Of a DNA stretch of 64,000 bases, positions 18,600 through 28,012 are shown one piece after another. Under the pieces are notes generated by a model, which saw only the letters and a list, made by a program, of their open reading frames with translations, was not told the DNA's origin and did not search any database. The stretch is taken from assembly GCF_900044055.2 (NCBI RefSeq), contig NZ_FCOX02000007.1, forward strand, positions 161,771 through 225,770, written 5' to 3'. Every line of letters begins with the position of its first letter. The stretch's first letter is position 1. This stretch comes from Caballeronia calidae (lineage in GTDB: Bacteria; Pseudomonadota; Gammaproteobacteria; Burkholderiales; Burkholderiaceae). Both the position numbers and the translations under genes were made by a program.

Positions 18600-19634
18600 T
18601 TACTGCGGTTGATAGATCGAATCGAACACGCCGCCGTCCGCAAAGTGCGTCTTCTGCGCCTTGGTCCAGCCGCCGAACGTGTCGTCAATGGTGTAGAGCT
18701 TCAGCTTCGGAAACTGCTTCGTGAGCTCGGCGGGCACCTTGTCCGAGCGCGGCCGATAGAAATTGCGCGCGGCGATCTGCTGGCCTTCGTCGCTGTACAG
18801 ATACTTGAGATAGGCGTCGGCGAGCTTGCGCGTGCCGTGCTTGTCGACGACCTTGTCCACCACCGCGACCGGCGGCTCCGCGAGAATGCTCACCGACGGG
18901 ACCACGATCTCGAACTTGTCAGGACCGAATTCCTTCAGCGACAGGAACGCCTCGTTTTCCCACGCGATCAGCACGTCGCCCTGCCCGCGCTGCACGAAGC
19001 TCGTCGTGGCGCCGCGCGCGCCGGAATCGAGCACGCCGGCGTTCTTGTAGAGCTTCGTCACGAAATCCTTCGCGGTCTGCTCGTTGCCGCCCGGCTTGTG
19101 CTGCGCGTACGCCCACGCCGCGAGGTAATTCCAGCGCGCGCCGCCCGAGGTCTTCGGGTTCGGCGTGACGATCGACACGCCCGGCTTCGTCAGATCGTCC
19201 CAGTCCTTGATGTGCTTCGGGTTGCCCTTGCGCACGAGGAACACGATCGTCGACGTGTACGGCGAGGCGTTGTCCGGCAGACGCTTCTGCCAGTCCGCGC
19301 CGACGAGCCCCTTGTTCGCGAGCGCGTCGATGTCGTAAGCGAGCGCGAGGGTCACGACATCGGCCTGCAGACCATCGAGCACCGCGCGCGCCTGGCCGCC
19401 CGAGCCGCCGTGCGACTGCTTGAAGGTCACGGTCTCGCCGGTGTCCGCCTTCCACTTCTTCGCGAACGCCTGATTGAAATCCTGGTACAGCTCGCGGGTC
19501 GGGTCGTAGGAGACGTTCAGAAACGACGTCTGCGCGACCGCATGCGCGGTCATGCCGACGCTCGCCGCCGTCAATGCCGCCGCCGCGAACAGGCGTCGCG
19601 CCCCCTTGCCCAATCCCAGTCTGATGCTTTGCAT
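18600..19634 (-). CDS. sbp: Periplasmic sulfate-binding protein
   Basis: A 344-residue solute-binding protein with a Sec signal peptide ending near residue 34 (AVAQ) and the Sbp/CysP core ([49 protein letters not shown]). It binds sulfate or thiosulfate and hands it to CysTWA. It is first in sbp-cysT-cysW-cysA-cysB. The AT-rich upstream region contains a 9-bp inverted repeat that may be a regulatory site. Confidence 0.94.
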   Translation of the reverse strand: MQSIRLGLGKGARRLFAAAALTAASVGMTAHAVAQTSFLNVSYDPTRELYQDFNQAFAKKWKADTGETVTFKQSHGGSGGQARAVLDGLQADVVTLALAYDIDALANKGLVGADWQKRLPDNASPYTSTIVFLVRKGNPKHIKDWDDLTKPGVSIVTPNPKTSGGARWNYLAAWAYAQHKPGGNEQTAKDFVTKLYKNAGVLDSGARGATTSFVQRGQGDVLIAWENEAFLSLKEFGPDKFEIVVPSVSILAEPPVAVVDKVVDKHGTRKLADAYLKYLYSDEGQQIAARNFYRPRSDKVPAELTKQFPKLKLYTIDDTFGGWTKAQKTHFADGGVFDSIYQPQ

Positions 19635-19700
19635 TCCCCGCTCTCCGTCTTATCGAATTGACGGAATCAGTCTATCGAGGCGTCTATATGATTAGAAATA

Positions 19701-19742
19701 ATCGTTCTTCACTTTTTTATACGTAAAGCTGCTAAGAACGAT
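19701..19742. promoter_or_regulatory. Inverted repeat upstream of sbp
   Basis: ATCGTTCTT (19701-19709) and its perfect complement AAGAACGAT (19734-19742) lie in an AT-rich region 67-108 bases upstream of the sbp start. The arms are 33 bp apart centre to centre, about three helical turns. It could bind a regulator such as CysB, but CysB sites are too degenerate to assign by eye. Confidence 0.45.
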
Positions 19743-19836
19743 ATTCCCGGATGGAAGAAGCACGCAGGAGCGTAGTACGAGCGTTCGGAAGCCCGGCAGG
19801 CACGAACTTAAAGTAAAGCTTGAAAAGCGCGAAATA

Positions 19837-19852
19837 CTGTATAAAAATACAG
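19837..19852. promoter_or_regulatory. LexA (SOS) box 1
   Basis: CTGTATAAAAATACAG matches the SOS consensus CTG-N10-CAG with an AT-rich core. It sits 40-56 bases upstream of the lexA start, overlapping the likely -10 region (TTGAAA at 19820-19825). Confidence 0.9.
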
Positions 19853-19856
19853 TCAC

Positions 19857-19872
19857 CTGTCCATACATACAG
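19857..19872. promoter_or_regulatory. LexA (SOS) box 2
   Basis: CTGTCCATACATACAG is a second CTG-N10-CAG site, four bases after box 1 and 20 bp centre to centre, so two LexA dimers could sit on the same DNA face. This points to tight autoregulation of lexA. Confidence 0.85.
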
Positions 19873-19892
19873 TGCATCAGGGGCCCGAGCCA

Positions 19893-20570
19893 GTGACCAA
19901 AACATCAAAACTTACCGCGCGGCAGCAACAGGTGTTCGAACTCATCCAGCGCGCCATCGACCGCACCGGCTTCCCGCCGACGCGCGCCGAGATCGCGGCG
20001 GAGCTCGGCTTCAGCTCGGCGAACTCGGCCGAAGAGCATCTGCGGGCGCTGGCGCGCAAGGGCGTGATCGAACTGGCGGCGGGCTCGTCGCGCGGCATCC
20101 GGCTGCTCGGAGATGCATCGCGCATCGATCGCTCGGAGGAGTTGCCGCATCAGCTCACCCTGCCGCATCCGGCCATCATGCAGCTCTCGCTGCCTTTGGT
20201 CGGGCGTGTCGCGGCGGGCAGCCCGATCCTCGCGCAAGAGCACATCTCGCAGCATTACGCATGCGATCCCGCGCTCTTCTCCAGCAAGCCGGACTATCTG
20301 CTCAAAGTGCGCGGCCTGTCGATGCGCGACGCGGGCATTCTCGACGGTGACCTGCTCGCGGTGCAAAAGCGCAGCGAAGCGAAAGACGGGCAGATCGTGG
20401 TCGCGCGCCTCGGCGACGACGTCACGGTGAAACGCTGGAAGCGCCGTCCGGACGGCGTCGAACTGATCGCCGAGAACCCTGACTATGAAAACATTTTCGT
20501 GCGCTCCGGCAGCAGCGATTTCGCGCTGGAAGGCATTGCAGTGGGATTGATCCGCTCGGGCGAGTTCTGA
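19893..20570 (+). CDS. lexA: SOS repressor LexA
   Basis: A 225-residue LexA: winged HTH (1-70, [32 protein letters not shown]), Ala98-Gly99 cleavage site in VGRVAAGSP, catalytic Ser133 (GLSMRDAGI) and Lys170 (DVTVKRW). The GTG at 19893 ([12 protein letters not shown]) is chosen over another GTG at 19872, which lies inside SOS box 2; CAGGGG precedes it. Two SOS boxes lie directly upstream. It represses DNA-damage genes until RecA-stimulated self-cleavage. Confidence 0.96.
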   Translation: MTKTSKLTARQQQVFELIQRAIDRTGFPPTRAEIAAELGFSSANSAEEHLRALARKGVIELAAGSSRGIRLLGDASRIDRSEELPHQLTLPHPAIMQLSLPLVGRVAAGSPILAQEHISQHYACDPALFSSKPDYLLKVRGLSMRDAGILDGDLLAVQKRSEAKDGQIVVARLGDDVTVKRWKRRPDGVELIAENPDYENIFVRSGSSDFALEGIAVGLIRSGEF

Positions 20571-20635
20571 CGGTCCGGCCTCGCGCATAGGCGGCACGGC
20601 GAAGGCCGAAAATAAATCGGGACTTCGAGATTTTT

Positions 20636-20827
20636 GAGACAAAAAATGTCTCGCTGGACACGCAGAATAACCTCATCAACAGCGATCGGCGCGCAGCCTT
20701 CCGGCCGCCGATCGTAAGAAGATAAATATCTCCAAGGCCACATCCGGCCCCGCAACCGCGACCAGAGATATTTCGGTTTCATCTAAACAAGCATGACGGC
20801 CACCGTTCGCGGTGCGCCGCGGTGCGC
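20636..20827. other. Structured non-coding region after lexA
   Basis: The 278 bases between lexA and the next gene hold three successive perfect hairpins: GAGACA/TGTCTC (20636-20641, 20647-20652), CGATCGGCG/CGCCGATCG (20683-20691, 20706-20714) and AAATATCTC/GAGATATTT (20724-20732, 20765-20773). A 10-bp unit CGCGGTGCGC is then repeated twice in tandem (20808-20827). It could be a leader RNA of the next gene, a small RNA, or the lexA 3' end. No known riboswitch fold is recognised. Confidence 0.45.
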
Positions 20828-20848
20828 CCTATCGTCTGGAGAGTCATC

Positions 20849-21175
20849 ATGGAACGTTTTGCCCGTCTGCTGCCCTTCCGTCAATTCGGCCGTCTGCGCC
20901 ATCTGCGCACACTGATCGGTTGTGGCATGCCGCGCGCCGAGACTACGCCCGATCTCTTCGACGAGATGCCCGCGCTGCCGTCGCGTCAGCCGGCTTTCGC
21001 GCGCTTATCCTTGAACAGCGCCGTGCATGCAGAACCCGCGGAGCGCGCGCCGGTGCGCGTCTATCGCGGGCAGTCGCGCGTCATTCTGGTGGGGAAGATC
21101 GACGAAGTGTCGCGCATGATCGACCGCTGCATCGCCGAGGAAAGCGCGGACCTGGCCGGCGGCACGCTGGCGTGA
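20849..21175 (+). CDS. Hypothetical protein downstream of lexA
   Basis: A 108-residue protein of unknown function. It starts MERFARLLPFRQFGRLRHLR, a basic amphipathic stretch, and its second half (VRVYRGQSRVILVGKIDEVSRMIDRCIAE) looks like a small folded domain. The ATG at 20849 follows GGAGAG; the frame is open a little further upstream without a site. There is no SOS box of its own, and a structured intergenic region separates it from lexA, so membership of the SOS response is not shown. Confidence 0.7.
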   Translation: MERFARLLPFRQFGRLRHLRTLIGCGMPRAETTPDLFDEMPALPSRQPAFARLSLNSAVHAEPAERAPVRVYRGQSRVILVGKIDEVSRMIDRCIAEESADLAGGTLA

Positions 21176-21299
21176 TCTACGAGGCTTTGCGGCGGCGAAT
21201 CGAGACCCAGCGCGCGAACGACGTGAATTCCCGGGATATAACCCGCGCCCGCGTGGTCAATCCTTGATTCACGTTTTGCAAGAGAGGCTTTGCCGTCGC

Positions 21300-21899
21300 A
21301 TGACCCGCTCTACCCGATCCGTCGCCACCGCGCTCGTCGTCCTGATTCTCATCGCGGCGCTCGGTTTCATCTACGCGTCGCCGTACATCGCACTGAATCG
21401 CGTGAAGCGCGCGGCCGATGCGCGCGATGCGCAGACCGTCAACCAATACGTCGATTTCCCCGCGCTGCGGGCAAGTCTCAAGGAACAGGTCGCCGCGCTG
21501 CTGACGCGGCGCGTGGATATTCAGAAAAGCGGCAATCCGCTCGCGATCATCGGAGCGATGATCGGCGCGGCGCTCGTCGGTCCGCTGGTCGATTCGTATG
21601 CGACGCCGGACGGCGTCGCGGCCATTCTGAACGGCATTCCGCCGCGCGGCGTTCCGGGCGAGCGTCCGCCGCAGGCCGGCGATGGCTCGTCGGCCACGCC
21701 GGCGAACGCGCCTTCATCCGGTGTCACGACCGCGCAACAGCCGCCCAGGGAACCGCCGCAGACCACCGCCGGCTACAGAAGCCTGAACACGTTCGTCGTC
21801 ACGTACCAGCACGGCGCGGGCGATGCGCGTTATTCGGCGATCTTCCATCGCGACGGGCTCGTGTCGTGGAAGCTCGTGGCGGTCGATCTGAACGGTTGA
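21300..21899 (+). CDS. DUF2939 domain protein, membrane-anchored
   Basis: A 199-residue protein with an N-terminal membrane anchor (residues about 8-30) followed by the DUF2939 pattern ASPYIALNRVKRAADARDAQTVNQYVDFPALRASLKEQ. A Pro/Thr/Ser/Gln-rich linker (about 115-160) separates it from a C-terminal segment, YSAIFHRDGLVSWKLVAVDL. Such proteins are periplasmic with unknown function. The start at 21300 (MTRSTRSVATALVVL) is preferred because the anchor begins there. Confidence 0.8.
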   Translation: MTRSTRSVATALVVLILIAALGFIYASPYIALNRVKRAADARDAQTVNQYVDFPALRASLKEQVAALLTRRVDIQKSGNPLAIIGAMIGAALVGPLVDSYATPDGVAAILNGIPPRGVPGERPPQAGDGSSATPANAPSSGVTTAQQPPREPPQTTAGYRSLNTFVVTYQHGAGDARYSAIFHRDGLVSWKLVAVDLNG

Positions 21900-21929
21900 C
21901 GCGTCAAGCGCGCGAGGCGCTTCACGCGC

Positions 21930-22439
21930 TCACGCCCCGGCTTCGGCCTTGACCGGCTTCGCCGCGTACGCCGCTTCGTCTTCCGCCTCGGCCGATTCAC
22001 CTGCCTGACACACGGCAACCAGAATGCTGCACTTCACGCGATCGAGCAGCGGCGTATTGCCCGCGCCCATCCACCAGCGCGCGAGACCGCTGCGGCAGCG
22101 ATGGCCGACGACGACGAGATCGACCTGAAGACTGTCCGCAAGGGCTGCAATCTCGTCGATCGGATGGCCAAACGCGAAATGCCCCTGCGCCTGCAGACCG
22201 CGCTCGCGCAGCCAGTCGACGCCTTCCTGCAGAATGTCGCGCGCGGCCTCTTCGAAGCGTCCGCAAGCCATATCGGTTAGCAGTCCGGCGCTCTGCGCGA
22301 TGCTGGAGCGCATGTCCACCACCGCGAGCACGTGCGTCTCCGCGTTCAGGTCCAGCGCGAGATTGGCGCCCTGACGAAGCGCCTTGCGGCCCTCTCTGGA
22401 GCCGTCGTAGCACAGCAGGATTTTTCGATAGCTTTCCAT
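21930..22439 (-). CDS. Universal stress protein family protein
   Basis: A 169-residue UspA-fold protein: MESYRKILLCYDGSREGRKALRQG at the N-terminus, HVLAVVDM, and the ATP-type motif VVVGHRCRSGLARWWMGAGNTPLLDRVKCSILV, matching G-2X-G-9X-G-type UspA proteins. The start at 22439 is set by the conserved first strand; the upstream extension is Arg-rich and not conserved. Role: probable cytoplasmic stress protein, target unknown. Confidence 0.88.
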   Translation of the reverse strand: MESYRKILLCYDGSREGRKALRQGANLALDLNAETHVLAVVDMRSSIAQSAGLLTDMACGRFEEAARDILQEGVDWLRERGLQAQGHFAFGHPIDEIAALADSLQVDLVVVGHRCRSGLARWWMGAGNTPLLDRVKCSILVAVCQAGESAEAEDEAAYAAKPVKAEAGA

Positions 22440-22775
22440 CCTGACCTCCCTGGCCAACTTGCCTTTGAGCGCGACTTGCCCACGGCGTTGCTTCATCATC
22501 GTGCGTCGCCCGCCGAGTGACAACGCTGGAAAACGCTAACCGGCGCGAACACGCTAGCTCGCACCGTGCCAGATCCCCGAACACCGCGACGGACAAGCCT
22601 CTGGCACATTCGGCCGGAACCGGTTCAGCTCGGATTCAGTGCGGGTTCAGTGCACCAGGCACAGATTTGACACGGCGCGCGGTTTGCGTTTGCACGCCAA
22701 GCGCCGCCTTGGTGCATTGGATTACACTAGCCCGCTGGATTCCTCATGCGCTTTTTCTCTTTGCAACACGAATGC
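22440..22775. other. Intergenic region between usp and nodI-like genes
   Basis: No gene seen in these 336 bases. Two imperfect TTCAGTGC copies occur at about 22635-22652 and a consensus TTGACA at 22667-22672, but no well-spaced -10 hexamer accompanies it. The region must hold divergent promoters for the stress protein and the ABC pair. Confidence 0.4.
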
Positions 22776-23741
22776 ATGACTGATCAAACATTGCAGCAGA
22801 CCACGCGCAGCGAAGCCGATGAAAGCGGCACGCCGGCGGCCATCGAGTTCAGCGAAGTCAGGAAGCATTACGGCGAGCGCACGGTCGTCGACGGCCTGTC
22901 GTTCGACGTGCGGCCCGGCGAATGCTTCGGACTGCTGGGTCCGAACGGCGCGGGCAAGACGACGACGCTCAAGATGCTGCTCGGCATCACTTCGCCCGAT
23001 AGCGGCGCAATCCGGCTCGTCGGCGAGCCGGTGCCCGCGCGCGCCCGTTTCGCACGCGAGCGCGTGGGCGTCGTGCCGCAGTTCGACAATCTCGACCCCG
23101 ATTTCACCGTGCGCGAAAATCTGACCGTGTTCGGTCGTTATTTCGGTTTGACGGGCGCGCGGATGGACGCGCTCGTGCCGTCGCTTCTGGAATTCGCGCG
23201 GCTGGAGAGCAAGGCCGATGCGCGCGTCGGCGAACTGTCGGGCGGCATGAAGCGTCGTCTTACGCTTGCGCGCGCGCTCGTCAACGATCCGGACGTCCTC
23301 GTGATGGACGAACCGACCACCGGCCTCGATCCGCAGGCGCGGCATCTCATCTGGGAACGGCTGCGCTCATTGCTTGCGCGCGGCAAAACAATCCTTCTGA
23401 CGACGCACTTCATGGAAGAAGCCGAGCGTTTGTGCGACCGCCTTTGCGTGATCGAGGAAGGCCGCAAGATCGCCGAGGGACGGCCGCGCGATCTGATCGA
23501 ATCGGTGATCGGCTCGGATGTGATCGAGATCTACGGCCCCGATCCTCAGGCGCTCGCCGCCGAGCTCGCGCCTTTCGTCGAGCGCATGGAAGTGAGCGGC
23601 GAGACGCTCTTCTGCTACGTCGACGATCCGCAGCCCGTGCATGCGCGCGTGAAAGGCCGCGCCGACGTGCGCTATCTGCATCGTCCGGCGAATCTCGAGG
23701 ATGTGTTTCTGCGTCTCACGGGACGCGAGATGGTGGATTGA
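22776..23741 (+). CDS. nodI: NodI-like ABC exporter ATPase
   Basis: An ABC ATPase of about 321 residues: Walker [11 protein letters not shown] (55-64), signature LSGGMKRR, Walker [14 protein letters not shown]-loop [17 protein letters not shown], ending [14 protein letters not shown]. The sequence closely follows rhizobial NodI ([30 protein letters not shown]). The start at 22776 is preferred; an ATG at 22746 adds ten residues. The symbol reflects homology: nothing nearby makes Nod factors, so the substrate is probably another lipid or glycan. Confidence 0.88.
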   Translation: MTDQTLQQTTRSEADESGTPAAIEFSEVRKHYGERTVVDGLSFDVRPGECFGLLGPNGAGKTTTLKMLLGITSPDSGAIRLVGEPVPARARFARERVGVVPQFDNLDPDFTVRENLTVFGRYFGLTGARMDALVPSLLEFARLESKADARVGELSGGMKRRLTLARALVNDPDVLVMDEPTTGLDPQARHLIWERLRSLLARGKTILLTTHFMEEAERLCDRLCVIEEGRKIAEGRPRDLIESVIGSDVIEIYGPDPQALAAELAPFVERMEVSGETLFCYVDDPQPVHARVKGRADVRYLHRPANLEDVFLRLTGREMVD

Positions 23742-23745
23742 ATCC

Positions 23746-24591
23746 ATGGATACGCTCGAACGACCTCGCATGGAAAGAAAGCGCGAGCCGAAGCACGCGG
23801 AAAGCTTCACGCCGCTCGCGAGCGCGCTGCCTGCCAACGCGACGCACTGGATGTCGGTGTGGCGGCGCAACTATCTCGTCTGGAGGAAGCTCGCGATCGC
23901 CTCGATGATCGGCAATCTCGCCGATCCGATGATCTATCTCTTCGGGCTCGGACTAGGTCTCGGCCTCATGGTCGGCCATGTCGACGGCGTGTCGTATATC
24001 GCGTTCCTCGCGGCGGGCACGGCGGCATCGAGCGTGATGATGTCGGCGAGCTTCGAGTCGATGTACTCGGGCTTCTCCCGCATGCACGTGCAGCGCACGT
24101 GGGAAGCGATCATGCATACGCCGCTCACGCTGGGCGATATCGTGCTCGGCGAGATCGTCTGGGCGGCGAGCAAATCGGTGCTGTCGGGCGTGGCGATCAT
24201 GATCGTGGCGGGGGCGCTCGGCTATGCGAACTTTCCGTCGATGCTGATCGCGCTGCCCGTCATCGTGCTGACGGGGCTCGCGTTCGCCAGTACGGCGATG
24301 GTCATCACCGCGCTCGCGCCGAGCTACGACTTCTTCATGTTCTATCAGACGCTCGCGCTCACGCCGATGCTCCTGCTCTCCGGCGTGTTCTTCCCGATCA
24401 CGCAGCTGCCCGCCGTCGCGCAGCACGTGACGCAAGTGCTGCCACTGTTTCATGCAGTGGAATTGATCCGTCCGGCGATGCTCGCCCGCCCCTTCGATGG
24501 CCTCGCGGTACATGTGCTCGTGCTCGTCGCGTATACGATCGTGCCGTTCTTCCTGTGCGCGTGGCTTTTCAGGCGGCGCATGATGAAATGA
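23746..24591 (+). CDS. nodJ: NodJ-like ABC exporter permease
   Basis: A 281-residue ABC-2 type permease with about six membrane helices and the NodJ motif set ([48 protein letters not shown]). The start at 23746 lies four bases after the nodI-like stop, so the two genes are coupled and form one exporter. It is followed by a strong terminator, closing a two-gene operon. Confidence 0.88.
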   Translation: MDTLERPRMERKREPKHAESFTPLASALPANATHWMSVWRRNYLVWRKLAIASMIGNLADPMIYLFGLGLGLGLMVGHVDGVSYIAFLAAGTAASSVMMSASFESMYSGFSRMHVQRTWEAIMHTPLTLGDIVLGEIVWAASKSVLSGVAIMIVAGALGYANFPSMLIALPVIVLTGLAFASTAMVITALAPSYDFFMFYQTLALTPMLLLSGVFFPITQLPAVAQHVTQVLPLFHAVELIRPAMLARPFDGLAVHVLVLVAYTIVPFFLCAWLFRRRMMK

Positions 24592-24628
24592 AAAACGGCG
24601 ATGGATTCGCAAGGTCCATCGCCGTTTT
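24592..24628. terminator. Bidirectional terminator, nodJ-like / gnd
   Basis: A perfect 14-bp stem (24592-24605 with 24615-24628) that begins with AAAA and ends with TTTT lies between two convergent genes and can work on both strands. Confidence 0.88.
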
Positions 24629-24648
24629 CACATCATCGGCAATACGCG

Positions 24649-25629
24649 CTACTTGGCCGGAAACTCGTGGTGCCCGCCGAAGCCGAAGCGCATCGCGGAC
24701 AGCATGCGCTCGGGGAACGACTCGGCATCGCGCGAGCGGAAGCGCGTGTAAAGCGCCGCCGACAACACCTGCGCGGGCACGGCTTCCTCGATCGCCGCCT
24801 CGATGGTCCAGCGCCCTTCGCCGCTGTCCGCGACTTCCGTCGAGAAGCGCTCGAGCGTGCCGTCGGTGGCGAGCGCGCCCGCGGTCAGATCGAGCAGCCA
24901 CGACGACACCACGCTGCCGCGCCGCCATACTTCGGCGATATCCGCGAGATCGAGCGTATAGCGCTCGCCTTCCACGAGATCCTTCGACTCCTTGTGCCTG
25001 AGGATATGAAAGCCCTCGGCATACGCCTGCATCAACCCGTACTCGATGCCGTTGTGCACCATCTTCACGAAATGCCCCGAGCCGACCGGCCCGCAATGCA
25101 TATAGCCGTTCTCGACGCGCGAGTCGCGCCCTTCGCGGCCCGGCGTCGCGGGAATATCGCCGCGTCCGGGCGCGAGCGTCGCGAGAATCGGATCGAGCCG
25201 GCGCACGACCGCTTCATCGCCGCCGATCATCATGCAGTAGCCGCGCTCGAGTCCCCAGATGCCGCCCGACGTGCCCACATCCACATAATGGATGCCCTGC
25301 TCGCGCAACTGCGCGGCGCGCCGGATATCGTCCTTGTAGAAGCTGTTGCCGCCGTCGATGATCACGTCGTCCGCGCCGAGGATCTTGTGCAGATCGTTGA
25401 GCGTGTCCTCGGTGATTTTCCCGGCGGGCAGCATCAGCCAGACGACGCGCGGCGCGTCGAGCTTCGCGACGAGATCGCCGAGATCCTTCGCGCCCGTCGC
25501 GCCTTCGGCCGCAAGCGCTTCGGTCGCTTGCGGAGCATGGTCGTACACGACGCACGCATGGCCGCTGCGCATCAGGCGCCGCCCGATGTTGCCGCCCATG
25601 CGCCCCAGTCCCACGATGCCGATCTGCAT
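24649..25629 (-). CDS. gnd: 6-phosphogluconate dehydrogenase, decarboxylating (short form)
   Basis: A 326-residue protein: Rossmann motif [16 protein letters not shown] at 3-18, [28 protein letters not shown] and [21 protein letters not shown] with the catalytic Lys. This is the short (GndA/YqeC) form rather than the 470-residue form. It turns 6-phosphogluconate into ribulose 5-phosphate and is five bases after the tkt stop, so the two pentose-phosphate genes form one unit. Confidence 0.93.
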   Translation of the reverse strand: MQIGIVGLGRMGGNIGRRLMRSGHACVVYDHAPQATEALAAEGATGAKDLGDLVAKLDAPRVVWLMLPAGKITEDTLNDLHKILGADDVIIDGGNSFYKDDIRRAAQLREQGIHYVDVGTSGGIWGLERGYCMMIGGDEAVVRRLDPILATLAPGRGDIPATPGREGRDSRVENGYMHCGPVGSGHFVKMVHNGIEYGLMQAYAEGFHILRHKESKDLVEGERYTLDLADIAEVWRRGSVVSSWLLDLTAGALATDGTLERFSTEVADSGEGRWTIEAAIEEAVPAQVLSAALYTRFRSRDAESFPERMLSAMRFGFGGHHEFPAK

Positions 25630-25634
25630 GATGG

Positions 25635-27728
25635 TTACTCCTTGCCGTTGGATTTCACGCGCGCGATCTGCTTCTTCGCTTCGTCGTAGACGCGCTCCGG
25701 CGTGAAGCCGAACTTCGTCTTGAGCGCCTTGAGCGGCGCCGACGCGCCGAACGTGTGCATGACGATCTGCGATCCCAGGCGGCCGACGTAGCGGTCCCAG
25801 CCGAGCGTCGCGGCCTGCTCGACGCAGACGCGCGCGTGCACGTCGGGCGGCAGCACCGATTCCTTGTACGCCTGATCCTGCTTCTCGAAGATGTCCCACG
25901 ACGGCATCGACACGACGCGCGCCGCGATGCCTTCCGCCTTCAGCTTCTCGTACGCCTCGACGCACAGCGACACTTCGCTGCCAGTCGCGAGCAGCAGCAC
26001 CTCGGGCTTCTTGCCGGCTTCGGTGTCGGCGAGCACGTAGGCGCCGTGCTTCACGCCATCGGCCGATCCGTATTTCTTGCGATCGAAGGTCGGCAGCGGC
26101 TGGCGCGTCAGCACGATGCACGACGGCTCCTTCGGTTGCGACAGCGCCACGCGCCACACTTCGCTGACTTCGTTGGCATCGGCGGGACGCAGCGTGCAGA
26201 GGCCCGGCACGCCGCGCAGCGACGCGAGCTGTTCGATCGGCTGGTGCGTCGGACCGTCTTCGCCGACGCCGATCGAATCGTGCGTGAACACGTAGATCAC
26301 CGGCACTTCCATGATCGCGGAGAGGCGGATCGGCGGCTTCATGTAGTCGCTGAAGATCAGGAACGTCGACGCGTACGGCCGCAGCCCCGACAGCGCAAGC
26401 CCGTTTGCCACCGCGCCCATGCCGTGCTCGCGGATGCCGAAGTGCAGGTTGCGTCCGCCATAGCTGTCGTGCTCGAAGCTGCCTGCGCCCTCGAACTTGA
26501 GGTTCGTTTTCGTCGATGGCGCCAGGTCCGCCGCGCCGCCCAGCAGCCAGGGAACCCGCGGCGCGATCGCGTTCAGCACCTTGCCCGACGAATCGCGCGT
26601 CGCGATGCCCTTCGCGTCCGGCTCGAAGGTCGGAATGTCGGCGTCCCAGTTGTCGGGCAGCTTCGATTCGAGCATCTGCCACGCTTCTTTCGCGAGCTCC
26701 GGATTGGACTTCGCGTAGGCATCGAAGCGCTGCTTCCACTCCGCGTGCAGCTTCTTGCCGCGCGCGCCCATGCCGTCGGCGAAGTGCTGCATCACGCCGT
26801 CGGGCACGTAGAACTGCTTGTCTTCGGGCCAGCCGTAGAACTTCTTCGCGAGCTTGACCTCTTCCTCGCCGAGCGCCTCGCCGTGCGCGCTCGCCGTGTC
26901 CTGCTTGTTCGGCGCGCCCCAGCCGATGATGCTCTTCACGACGATCAGCGTCGGCTTGTCGGTGTGCGACTTCGCCTTGTTGATGGCGTTTTCGAGCGCG
27001 GCCGCGTCGTTGGCGTCGTCGACGTGCAGCGTGTGCCAGTTGTAGCCGTGAAAGCGCGCTTCCACGTCGTCGCTGTAGGCGAGATCCGTGTGCCCTTCGA
27101 TCGTGATGCGGTTGCTGTCGTAGATCCAGATCAGGTTCGAGAGCTGCAGATGCCCCGCGAGCGATGCCGCTTCGTGCGACACGCCTTCCATCATGTCGCC
27201 GTCGCCGCAGAGCGCGTAGACGCGGTAATCGAAGATCGCGTCCTTGCCCTTGTTGAAGCGCGCCTCTTTCCAGCGCGCGGCCATCGCCATGCCGACGCTG
27301 TTGCCGAGGCCTTGCCCGAGCGGGCCGGTCGTCGTCTCGACGCCGGTCGTCATGCGGTATTCGGGGTGGCCGGGCGTCTTGCTGTCGAGCTGGCGGAAGT
27401 GCTCGATGTCGTCGAGCGACACCGCGGGATTGCCGGTCGGCTTGCCGTCGTCGTCGAATTCCTTCACGCCGGCGAGATGCAGCAGCGAGTACAGCAGCAT
27501 CGACGCATGGCCGACCGACAGCACGAAGCGGTCGCGATTCGGCCACAGCGGCGCGTCGGGATCGTAGCGGAGATGGTTCTGCCAGAGATGGAAGGCGACG
27601 GGCGCGAGCGCCATCGGTGTGCCGGGATGGCCGGAGTTGGCCTTCTGCACGGCATCCATCGACAGGGTTCGGATGGTGTCGATCGTGAGTTGATCGAGAT
27701 CTTTGGCCTGAGGTGTTGCTTGAGACAT
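25635..27728 (-). CDS. tkt: Transketolase
   Basis: A 697-residue ThDP enzyme with standard blocks: [30 protein letters not shown], the ThDP motif [13 protein letters not shown] (about 158-170), [15 protein letters not shown], and the C-terminal domain ending near [11 protein letters not shown]. It transfers two-carbon units among sugar phosphates. The start at 27728 ([14 protein letters not shown]) has an AAGGAG site; the longer frame is not conserved. It is cotranscribed with gnd, linking the oxidative and non-oxidative branches. Confidence 0.96.
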   Translation of the reverse strand: MSQATPQAKDLDQLTIDTIRTLSMDAVQKANSGHPGTPMALAPVAFHLWQNHLRYDPDAPLWPNRDRFVLSVGHASMLLYSLLHLAGVKEFDDDGKPTGNPAVSLDDIEHFRQLDSKTPGHPEYRMTTGVETTTGPLGQGLGNSVGMAMAARWKEARFNKGKDAIFDYRVYALCGDGDMMEGVSHEAASLAGHLQLSNLIWIYDSNRITIEGHTDLAYSDDVEARFHGYNWHTLHVDDANDAAALENAINKAKSHTDKPTLIVVKSIIGWGAPNKQDTASAHGEALGEEEVKLAKKFYGWPEDKQFYVPDGVMQHFADGMGARGKKLHAEWKQRFDAYAKSNPELAKEAWQMLESKLPDNWDADIPTFEPDAKGIATRDSSGKVLNAIAPRVPWLLGGAADLAPSTKTNLKFEGAGSFEHDSYGGRNLHFGIREHGMGAVANGLALSGLRPYASTFLIFSDYMKPPIRLSAIMEVPVIYVFTHDSIGVGEDGPTHQPIEQLASLRGVPGLCTLRPADANEVSEVWRVALSQPKEPSCIVLTRQPLPTFDRKKYGSADGVKHGAYVLADTEAGKKPEVLLLATGSEVSLCVEAYEKLKAEGIAARVVSMPSWDIFEKQDQAYKESVLPPDVHARVCVEQAATLGWDRYVGRLGSQIVMHTFGASAPLKALKTKFGFTPERVYDEAKKQIARVKSNGKE

Positions 27729-28012
27729 GAGCGACGACTCCTTTGCAAAGAGCGCGCTGTGGCGAACGGCGCCGCAGCGGGCAACCAGGACCATCGAGCA
27801 AGTGTAGTGCCTTGCAGCCGGCACCGCACGGCGAGTGTTGCGGGTATTGCGAGGGGTGCGCCGTGCGCGCGAGGCGTGATAGACATGGGGCCTCGCGCGG
27901 CACGGCGGTATTTTCAGGCGGAGGGGCTGGCCTGCCGCACGAACGTCAATGCTGACACATTCGCGGCCTGCCCATCCGATTCTTCGTCAAATCGCTGACC
28001 GGACAGGAAATT

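Noticed and set aside
24649..27903. Apparent 1084-codon fusion containing gnd
   Set aside because: Only the last 326 codons (gnd) are real; the upstream part is an out-of-frame reading of tkt on the same strand.
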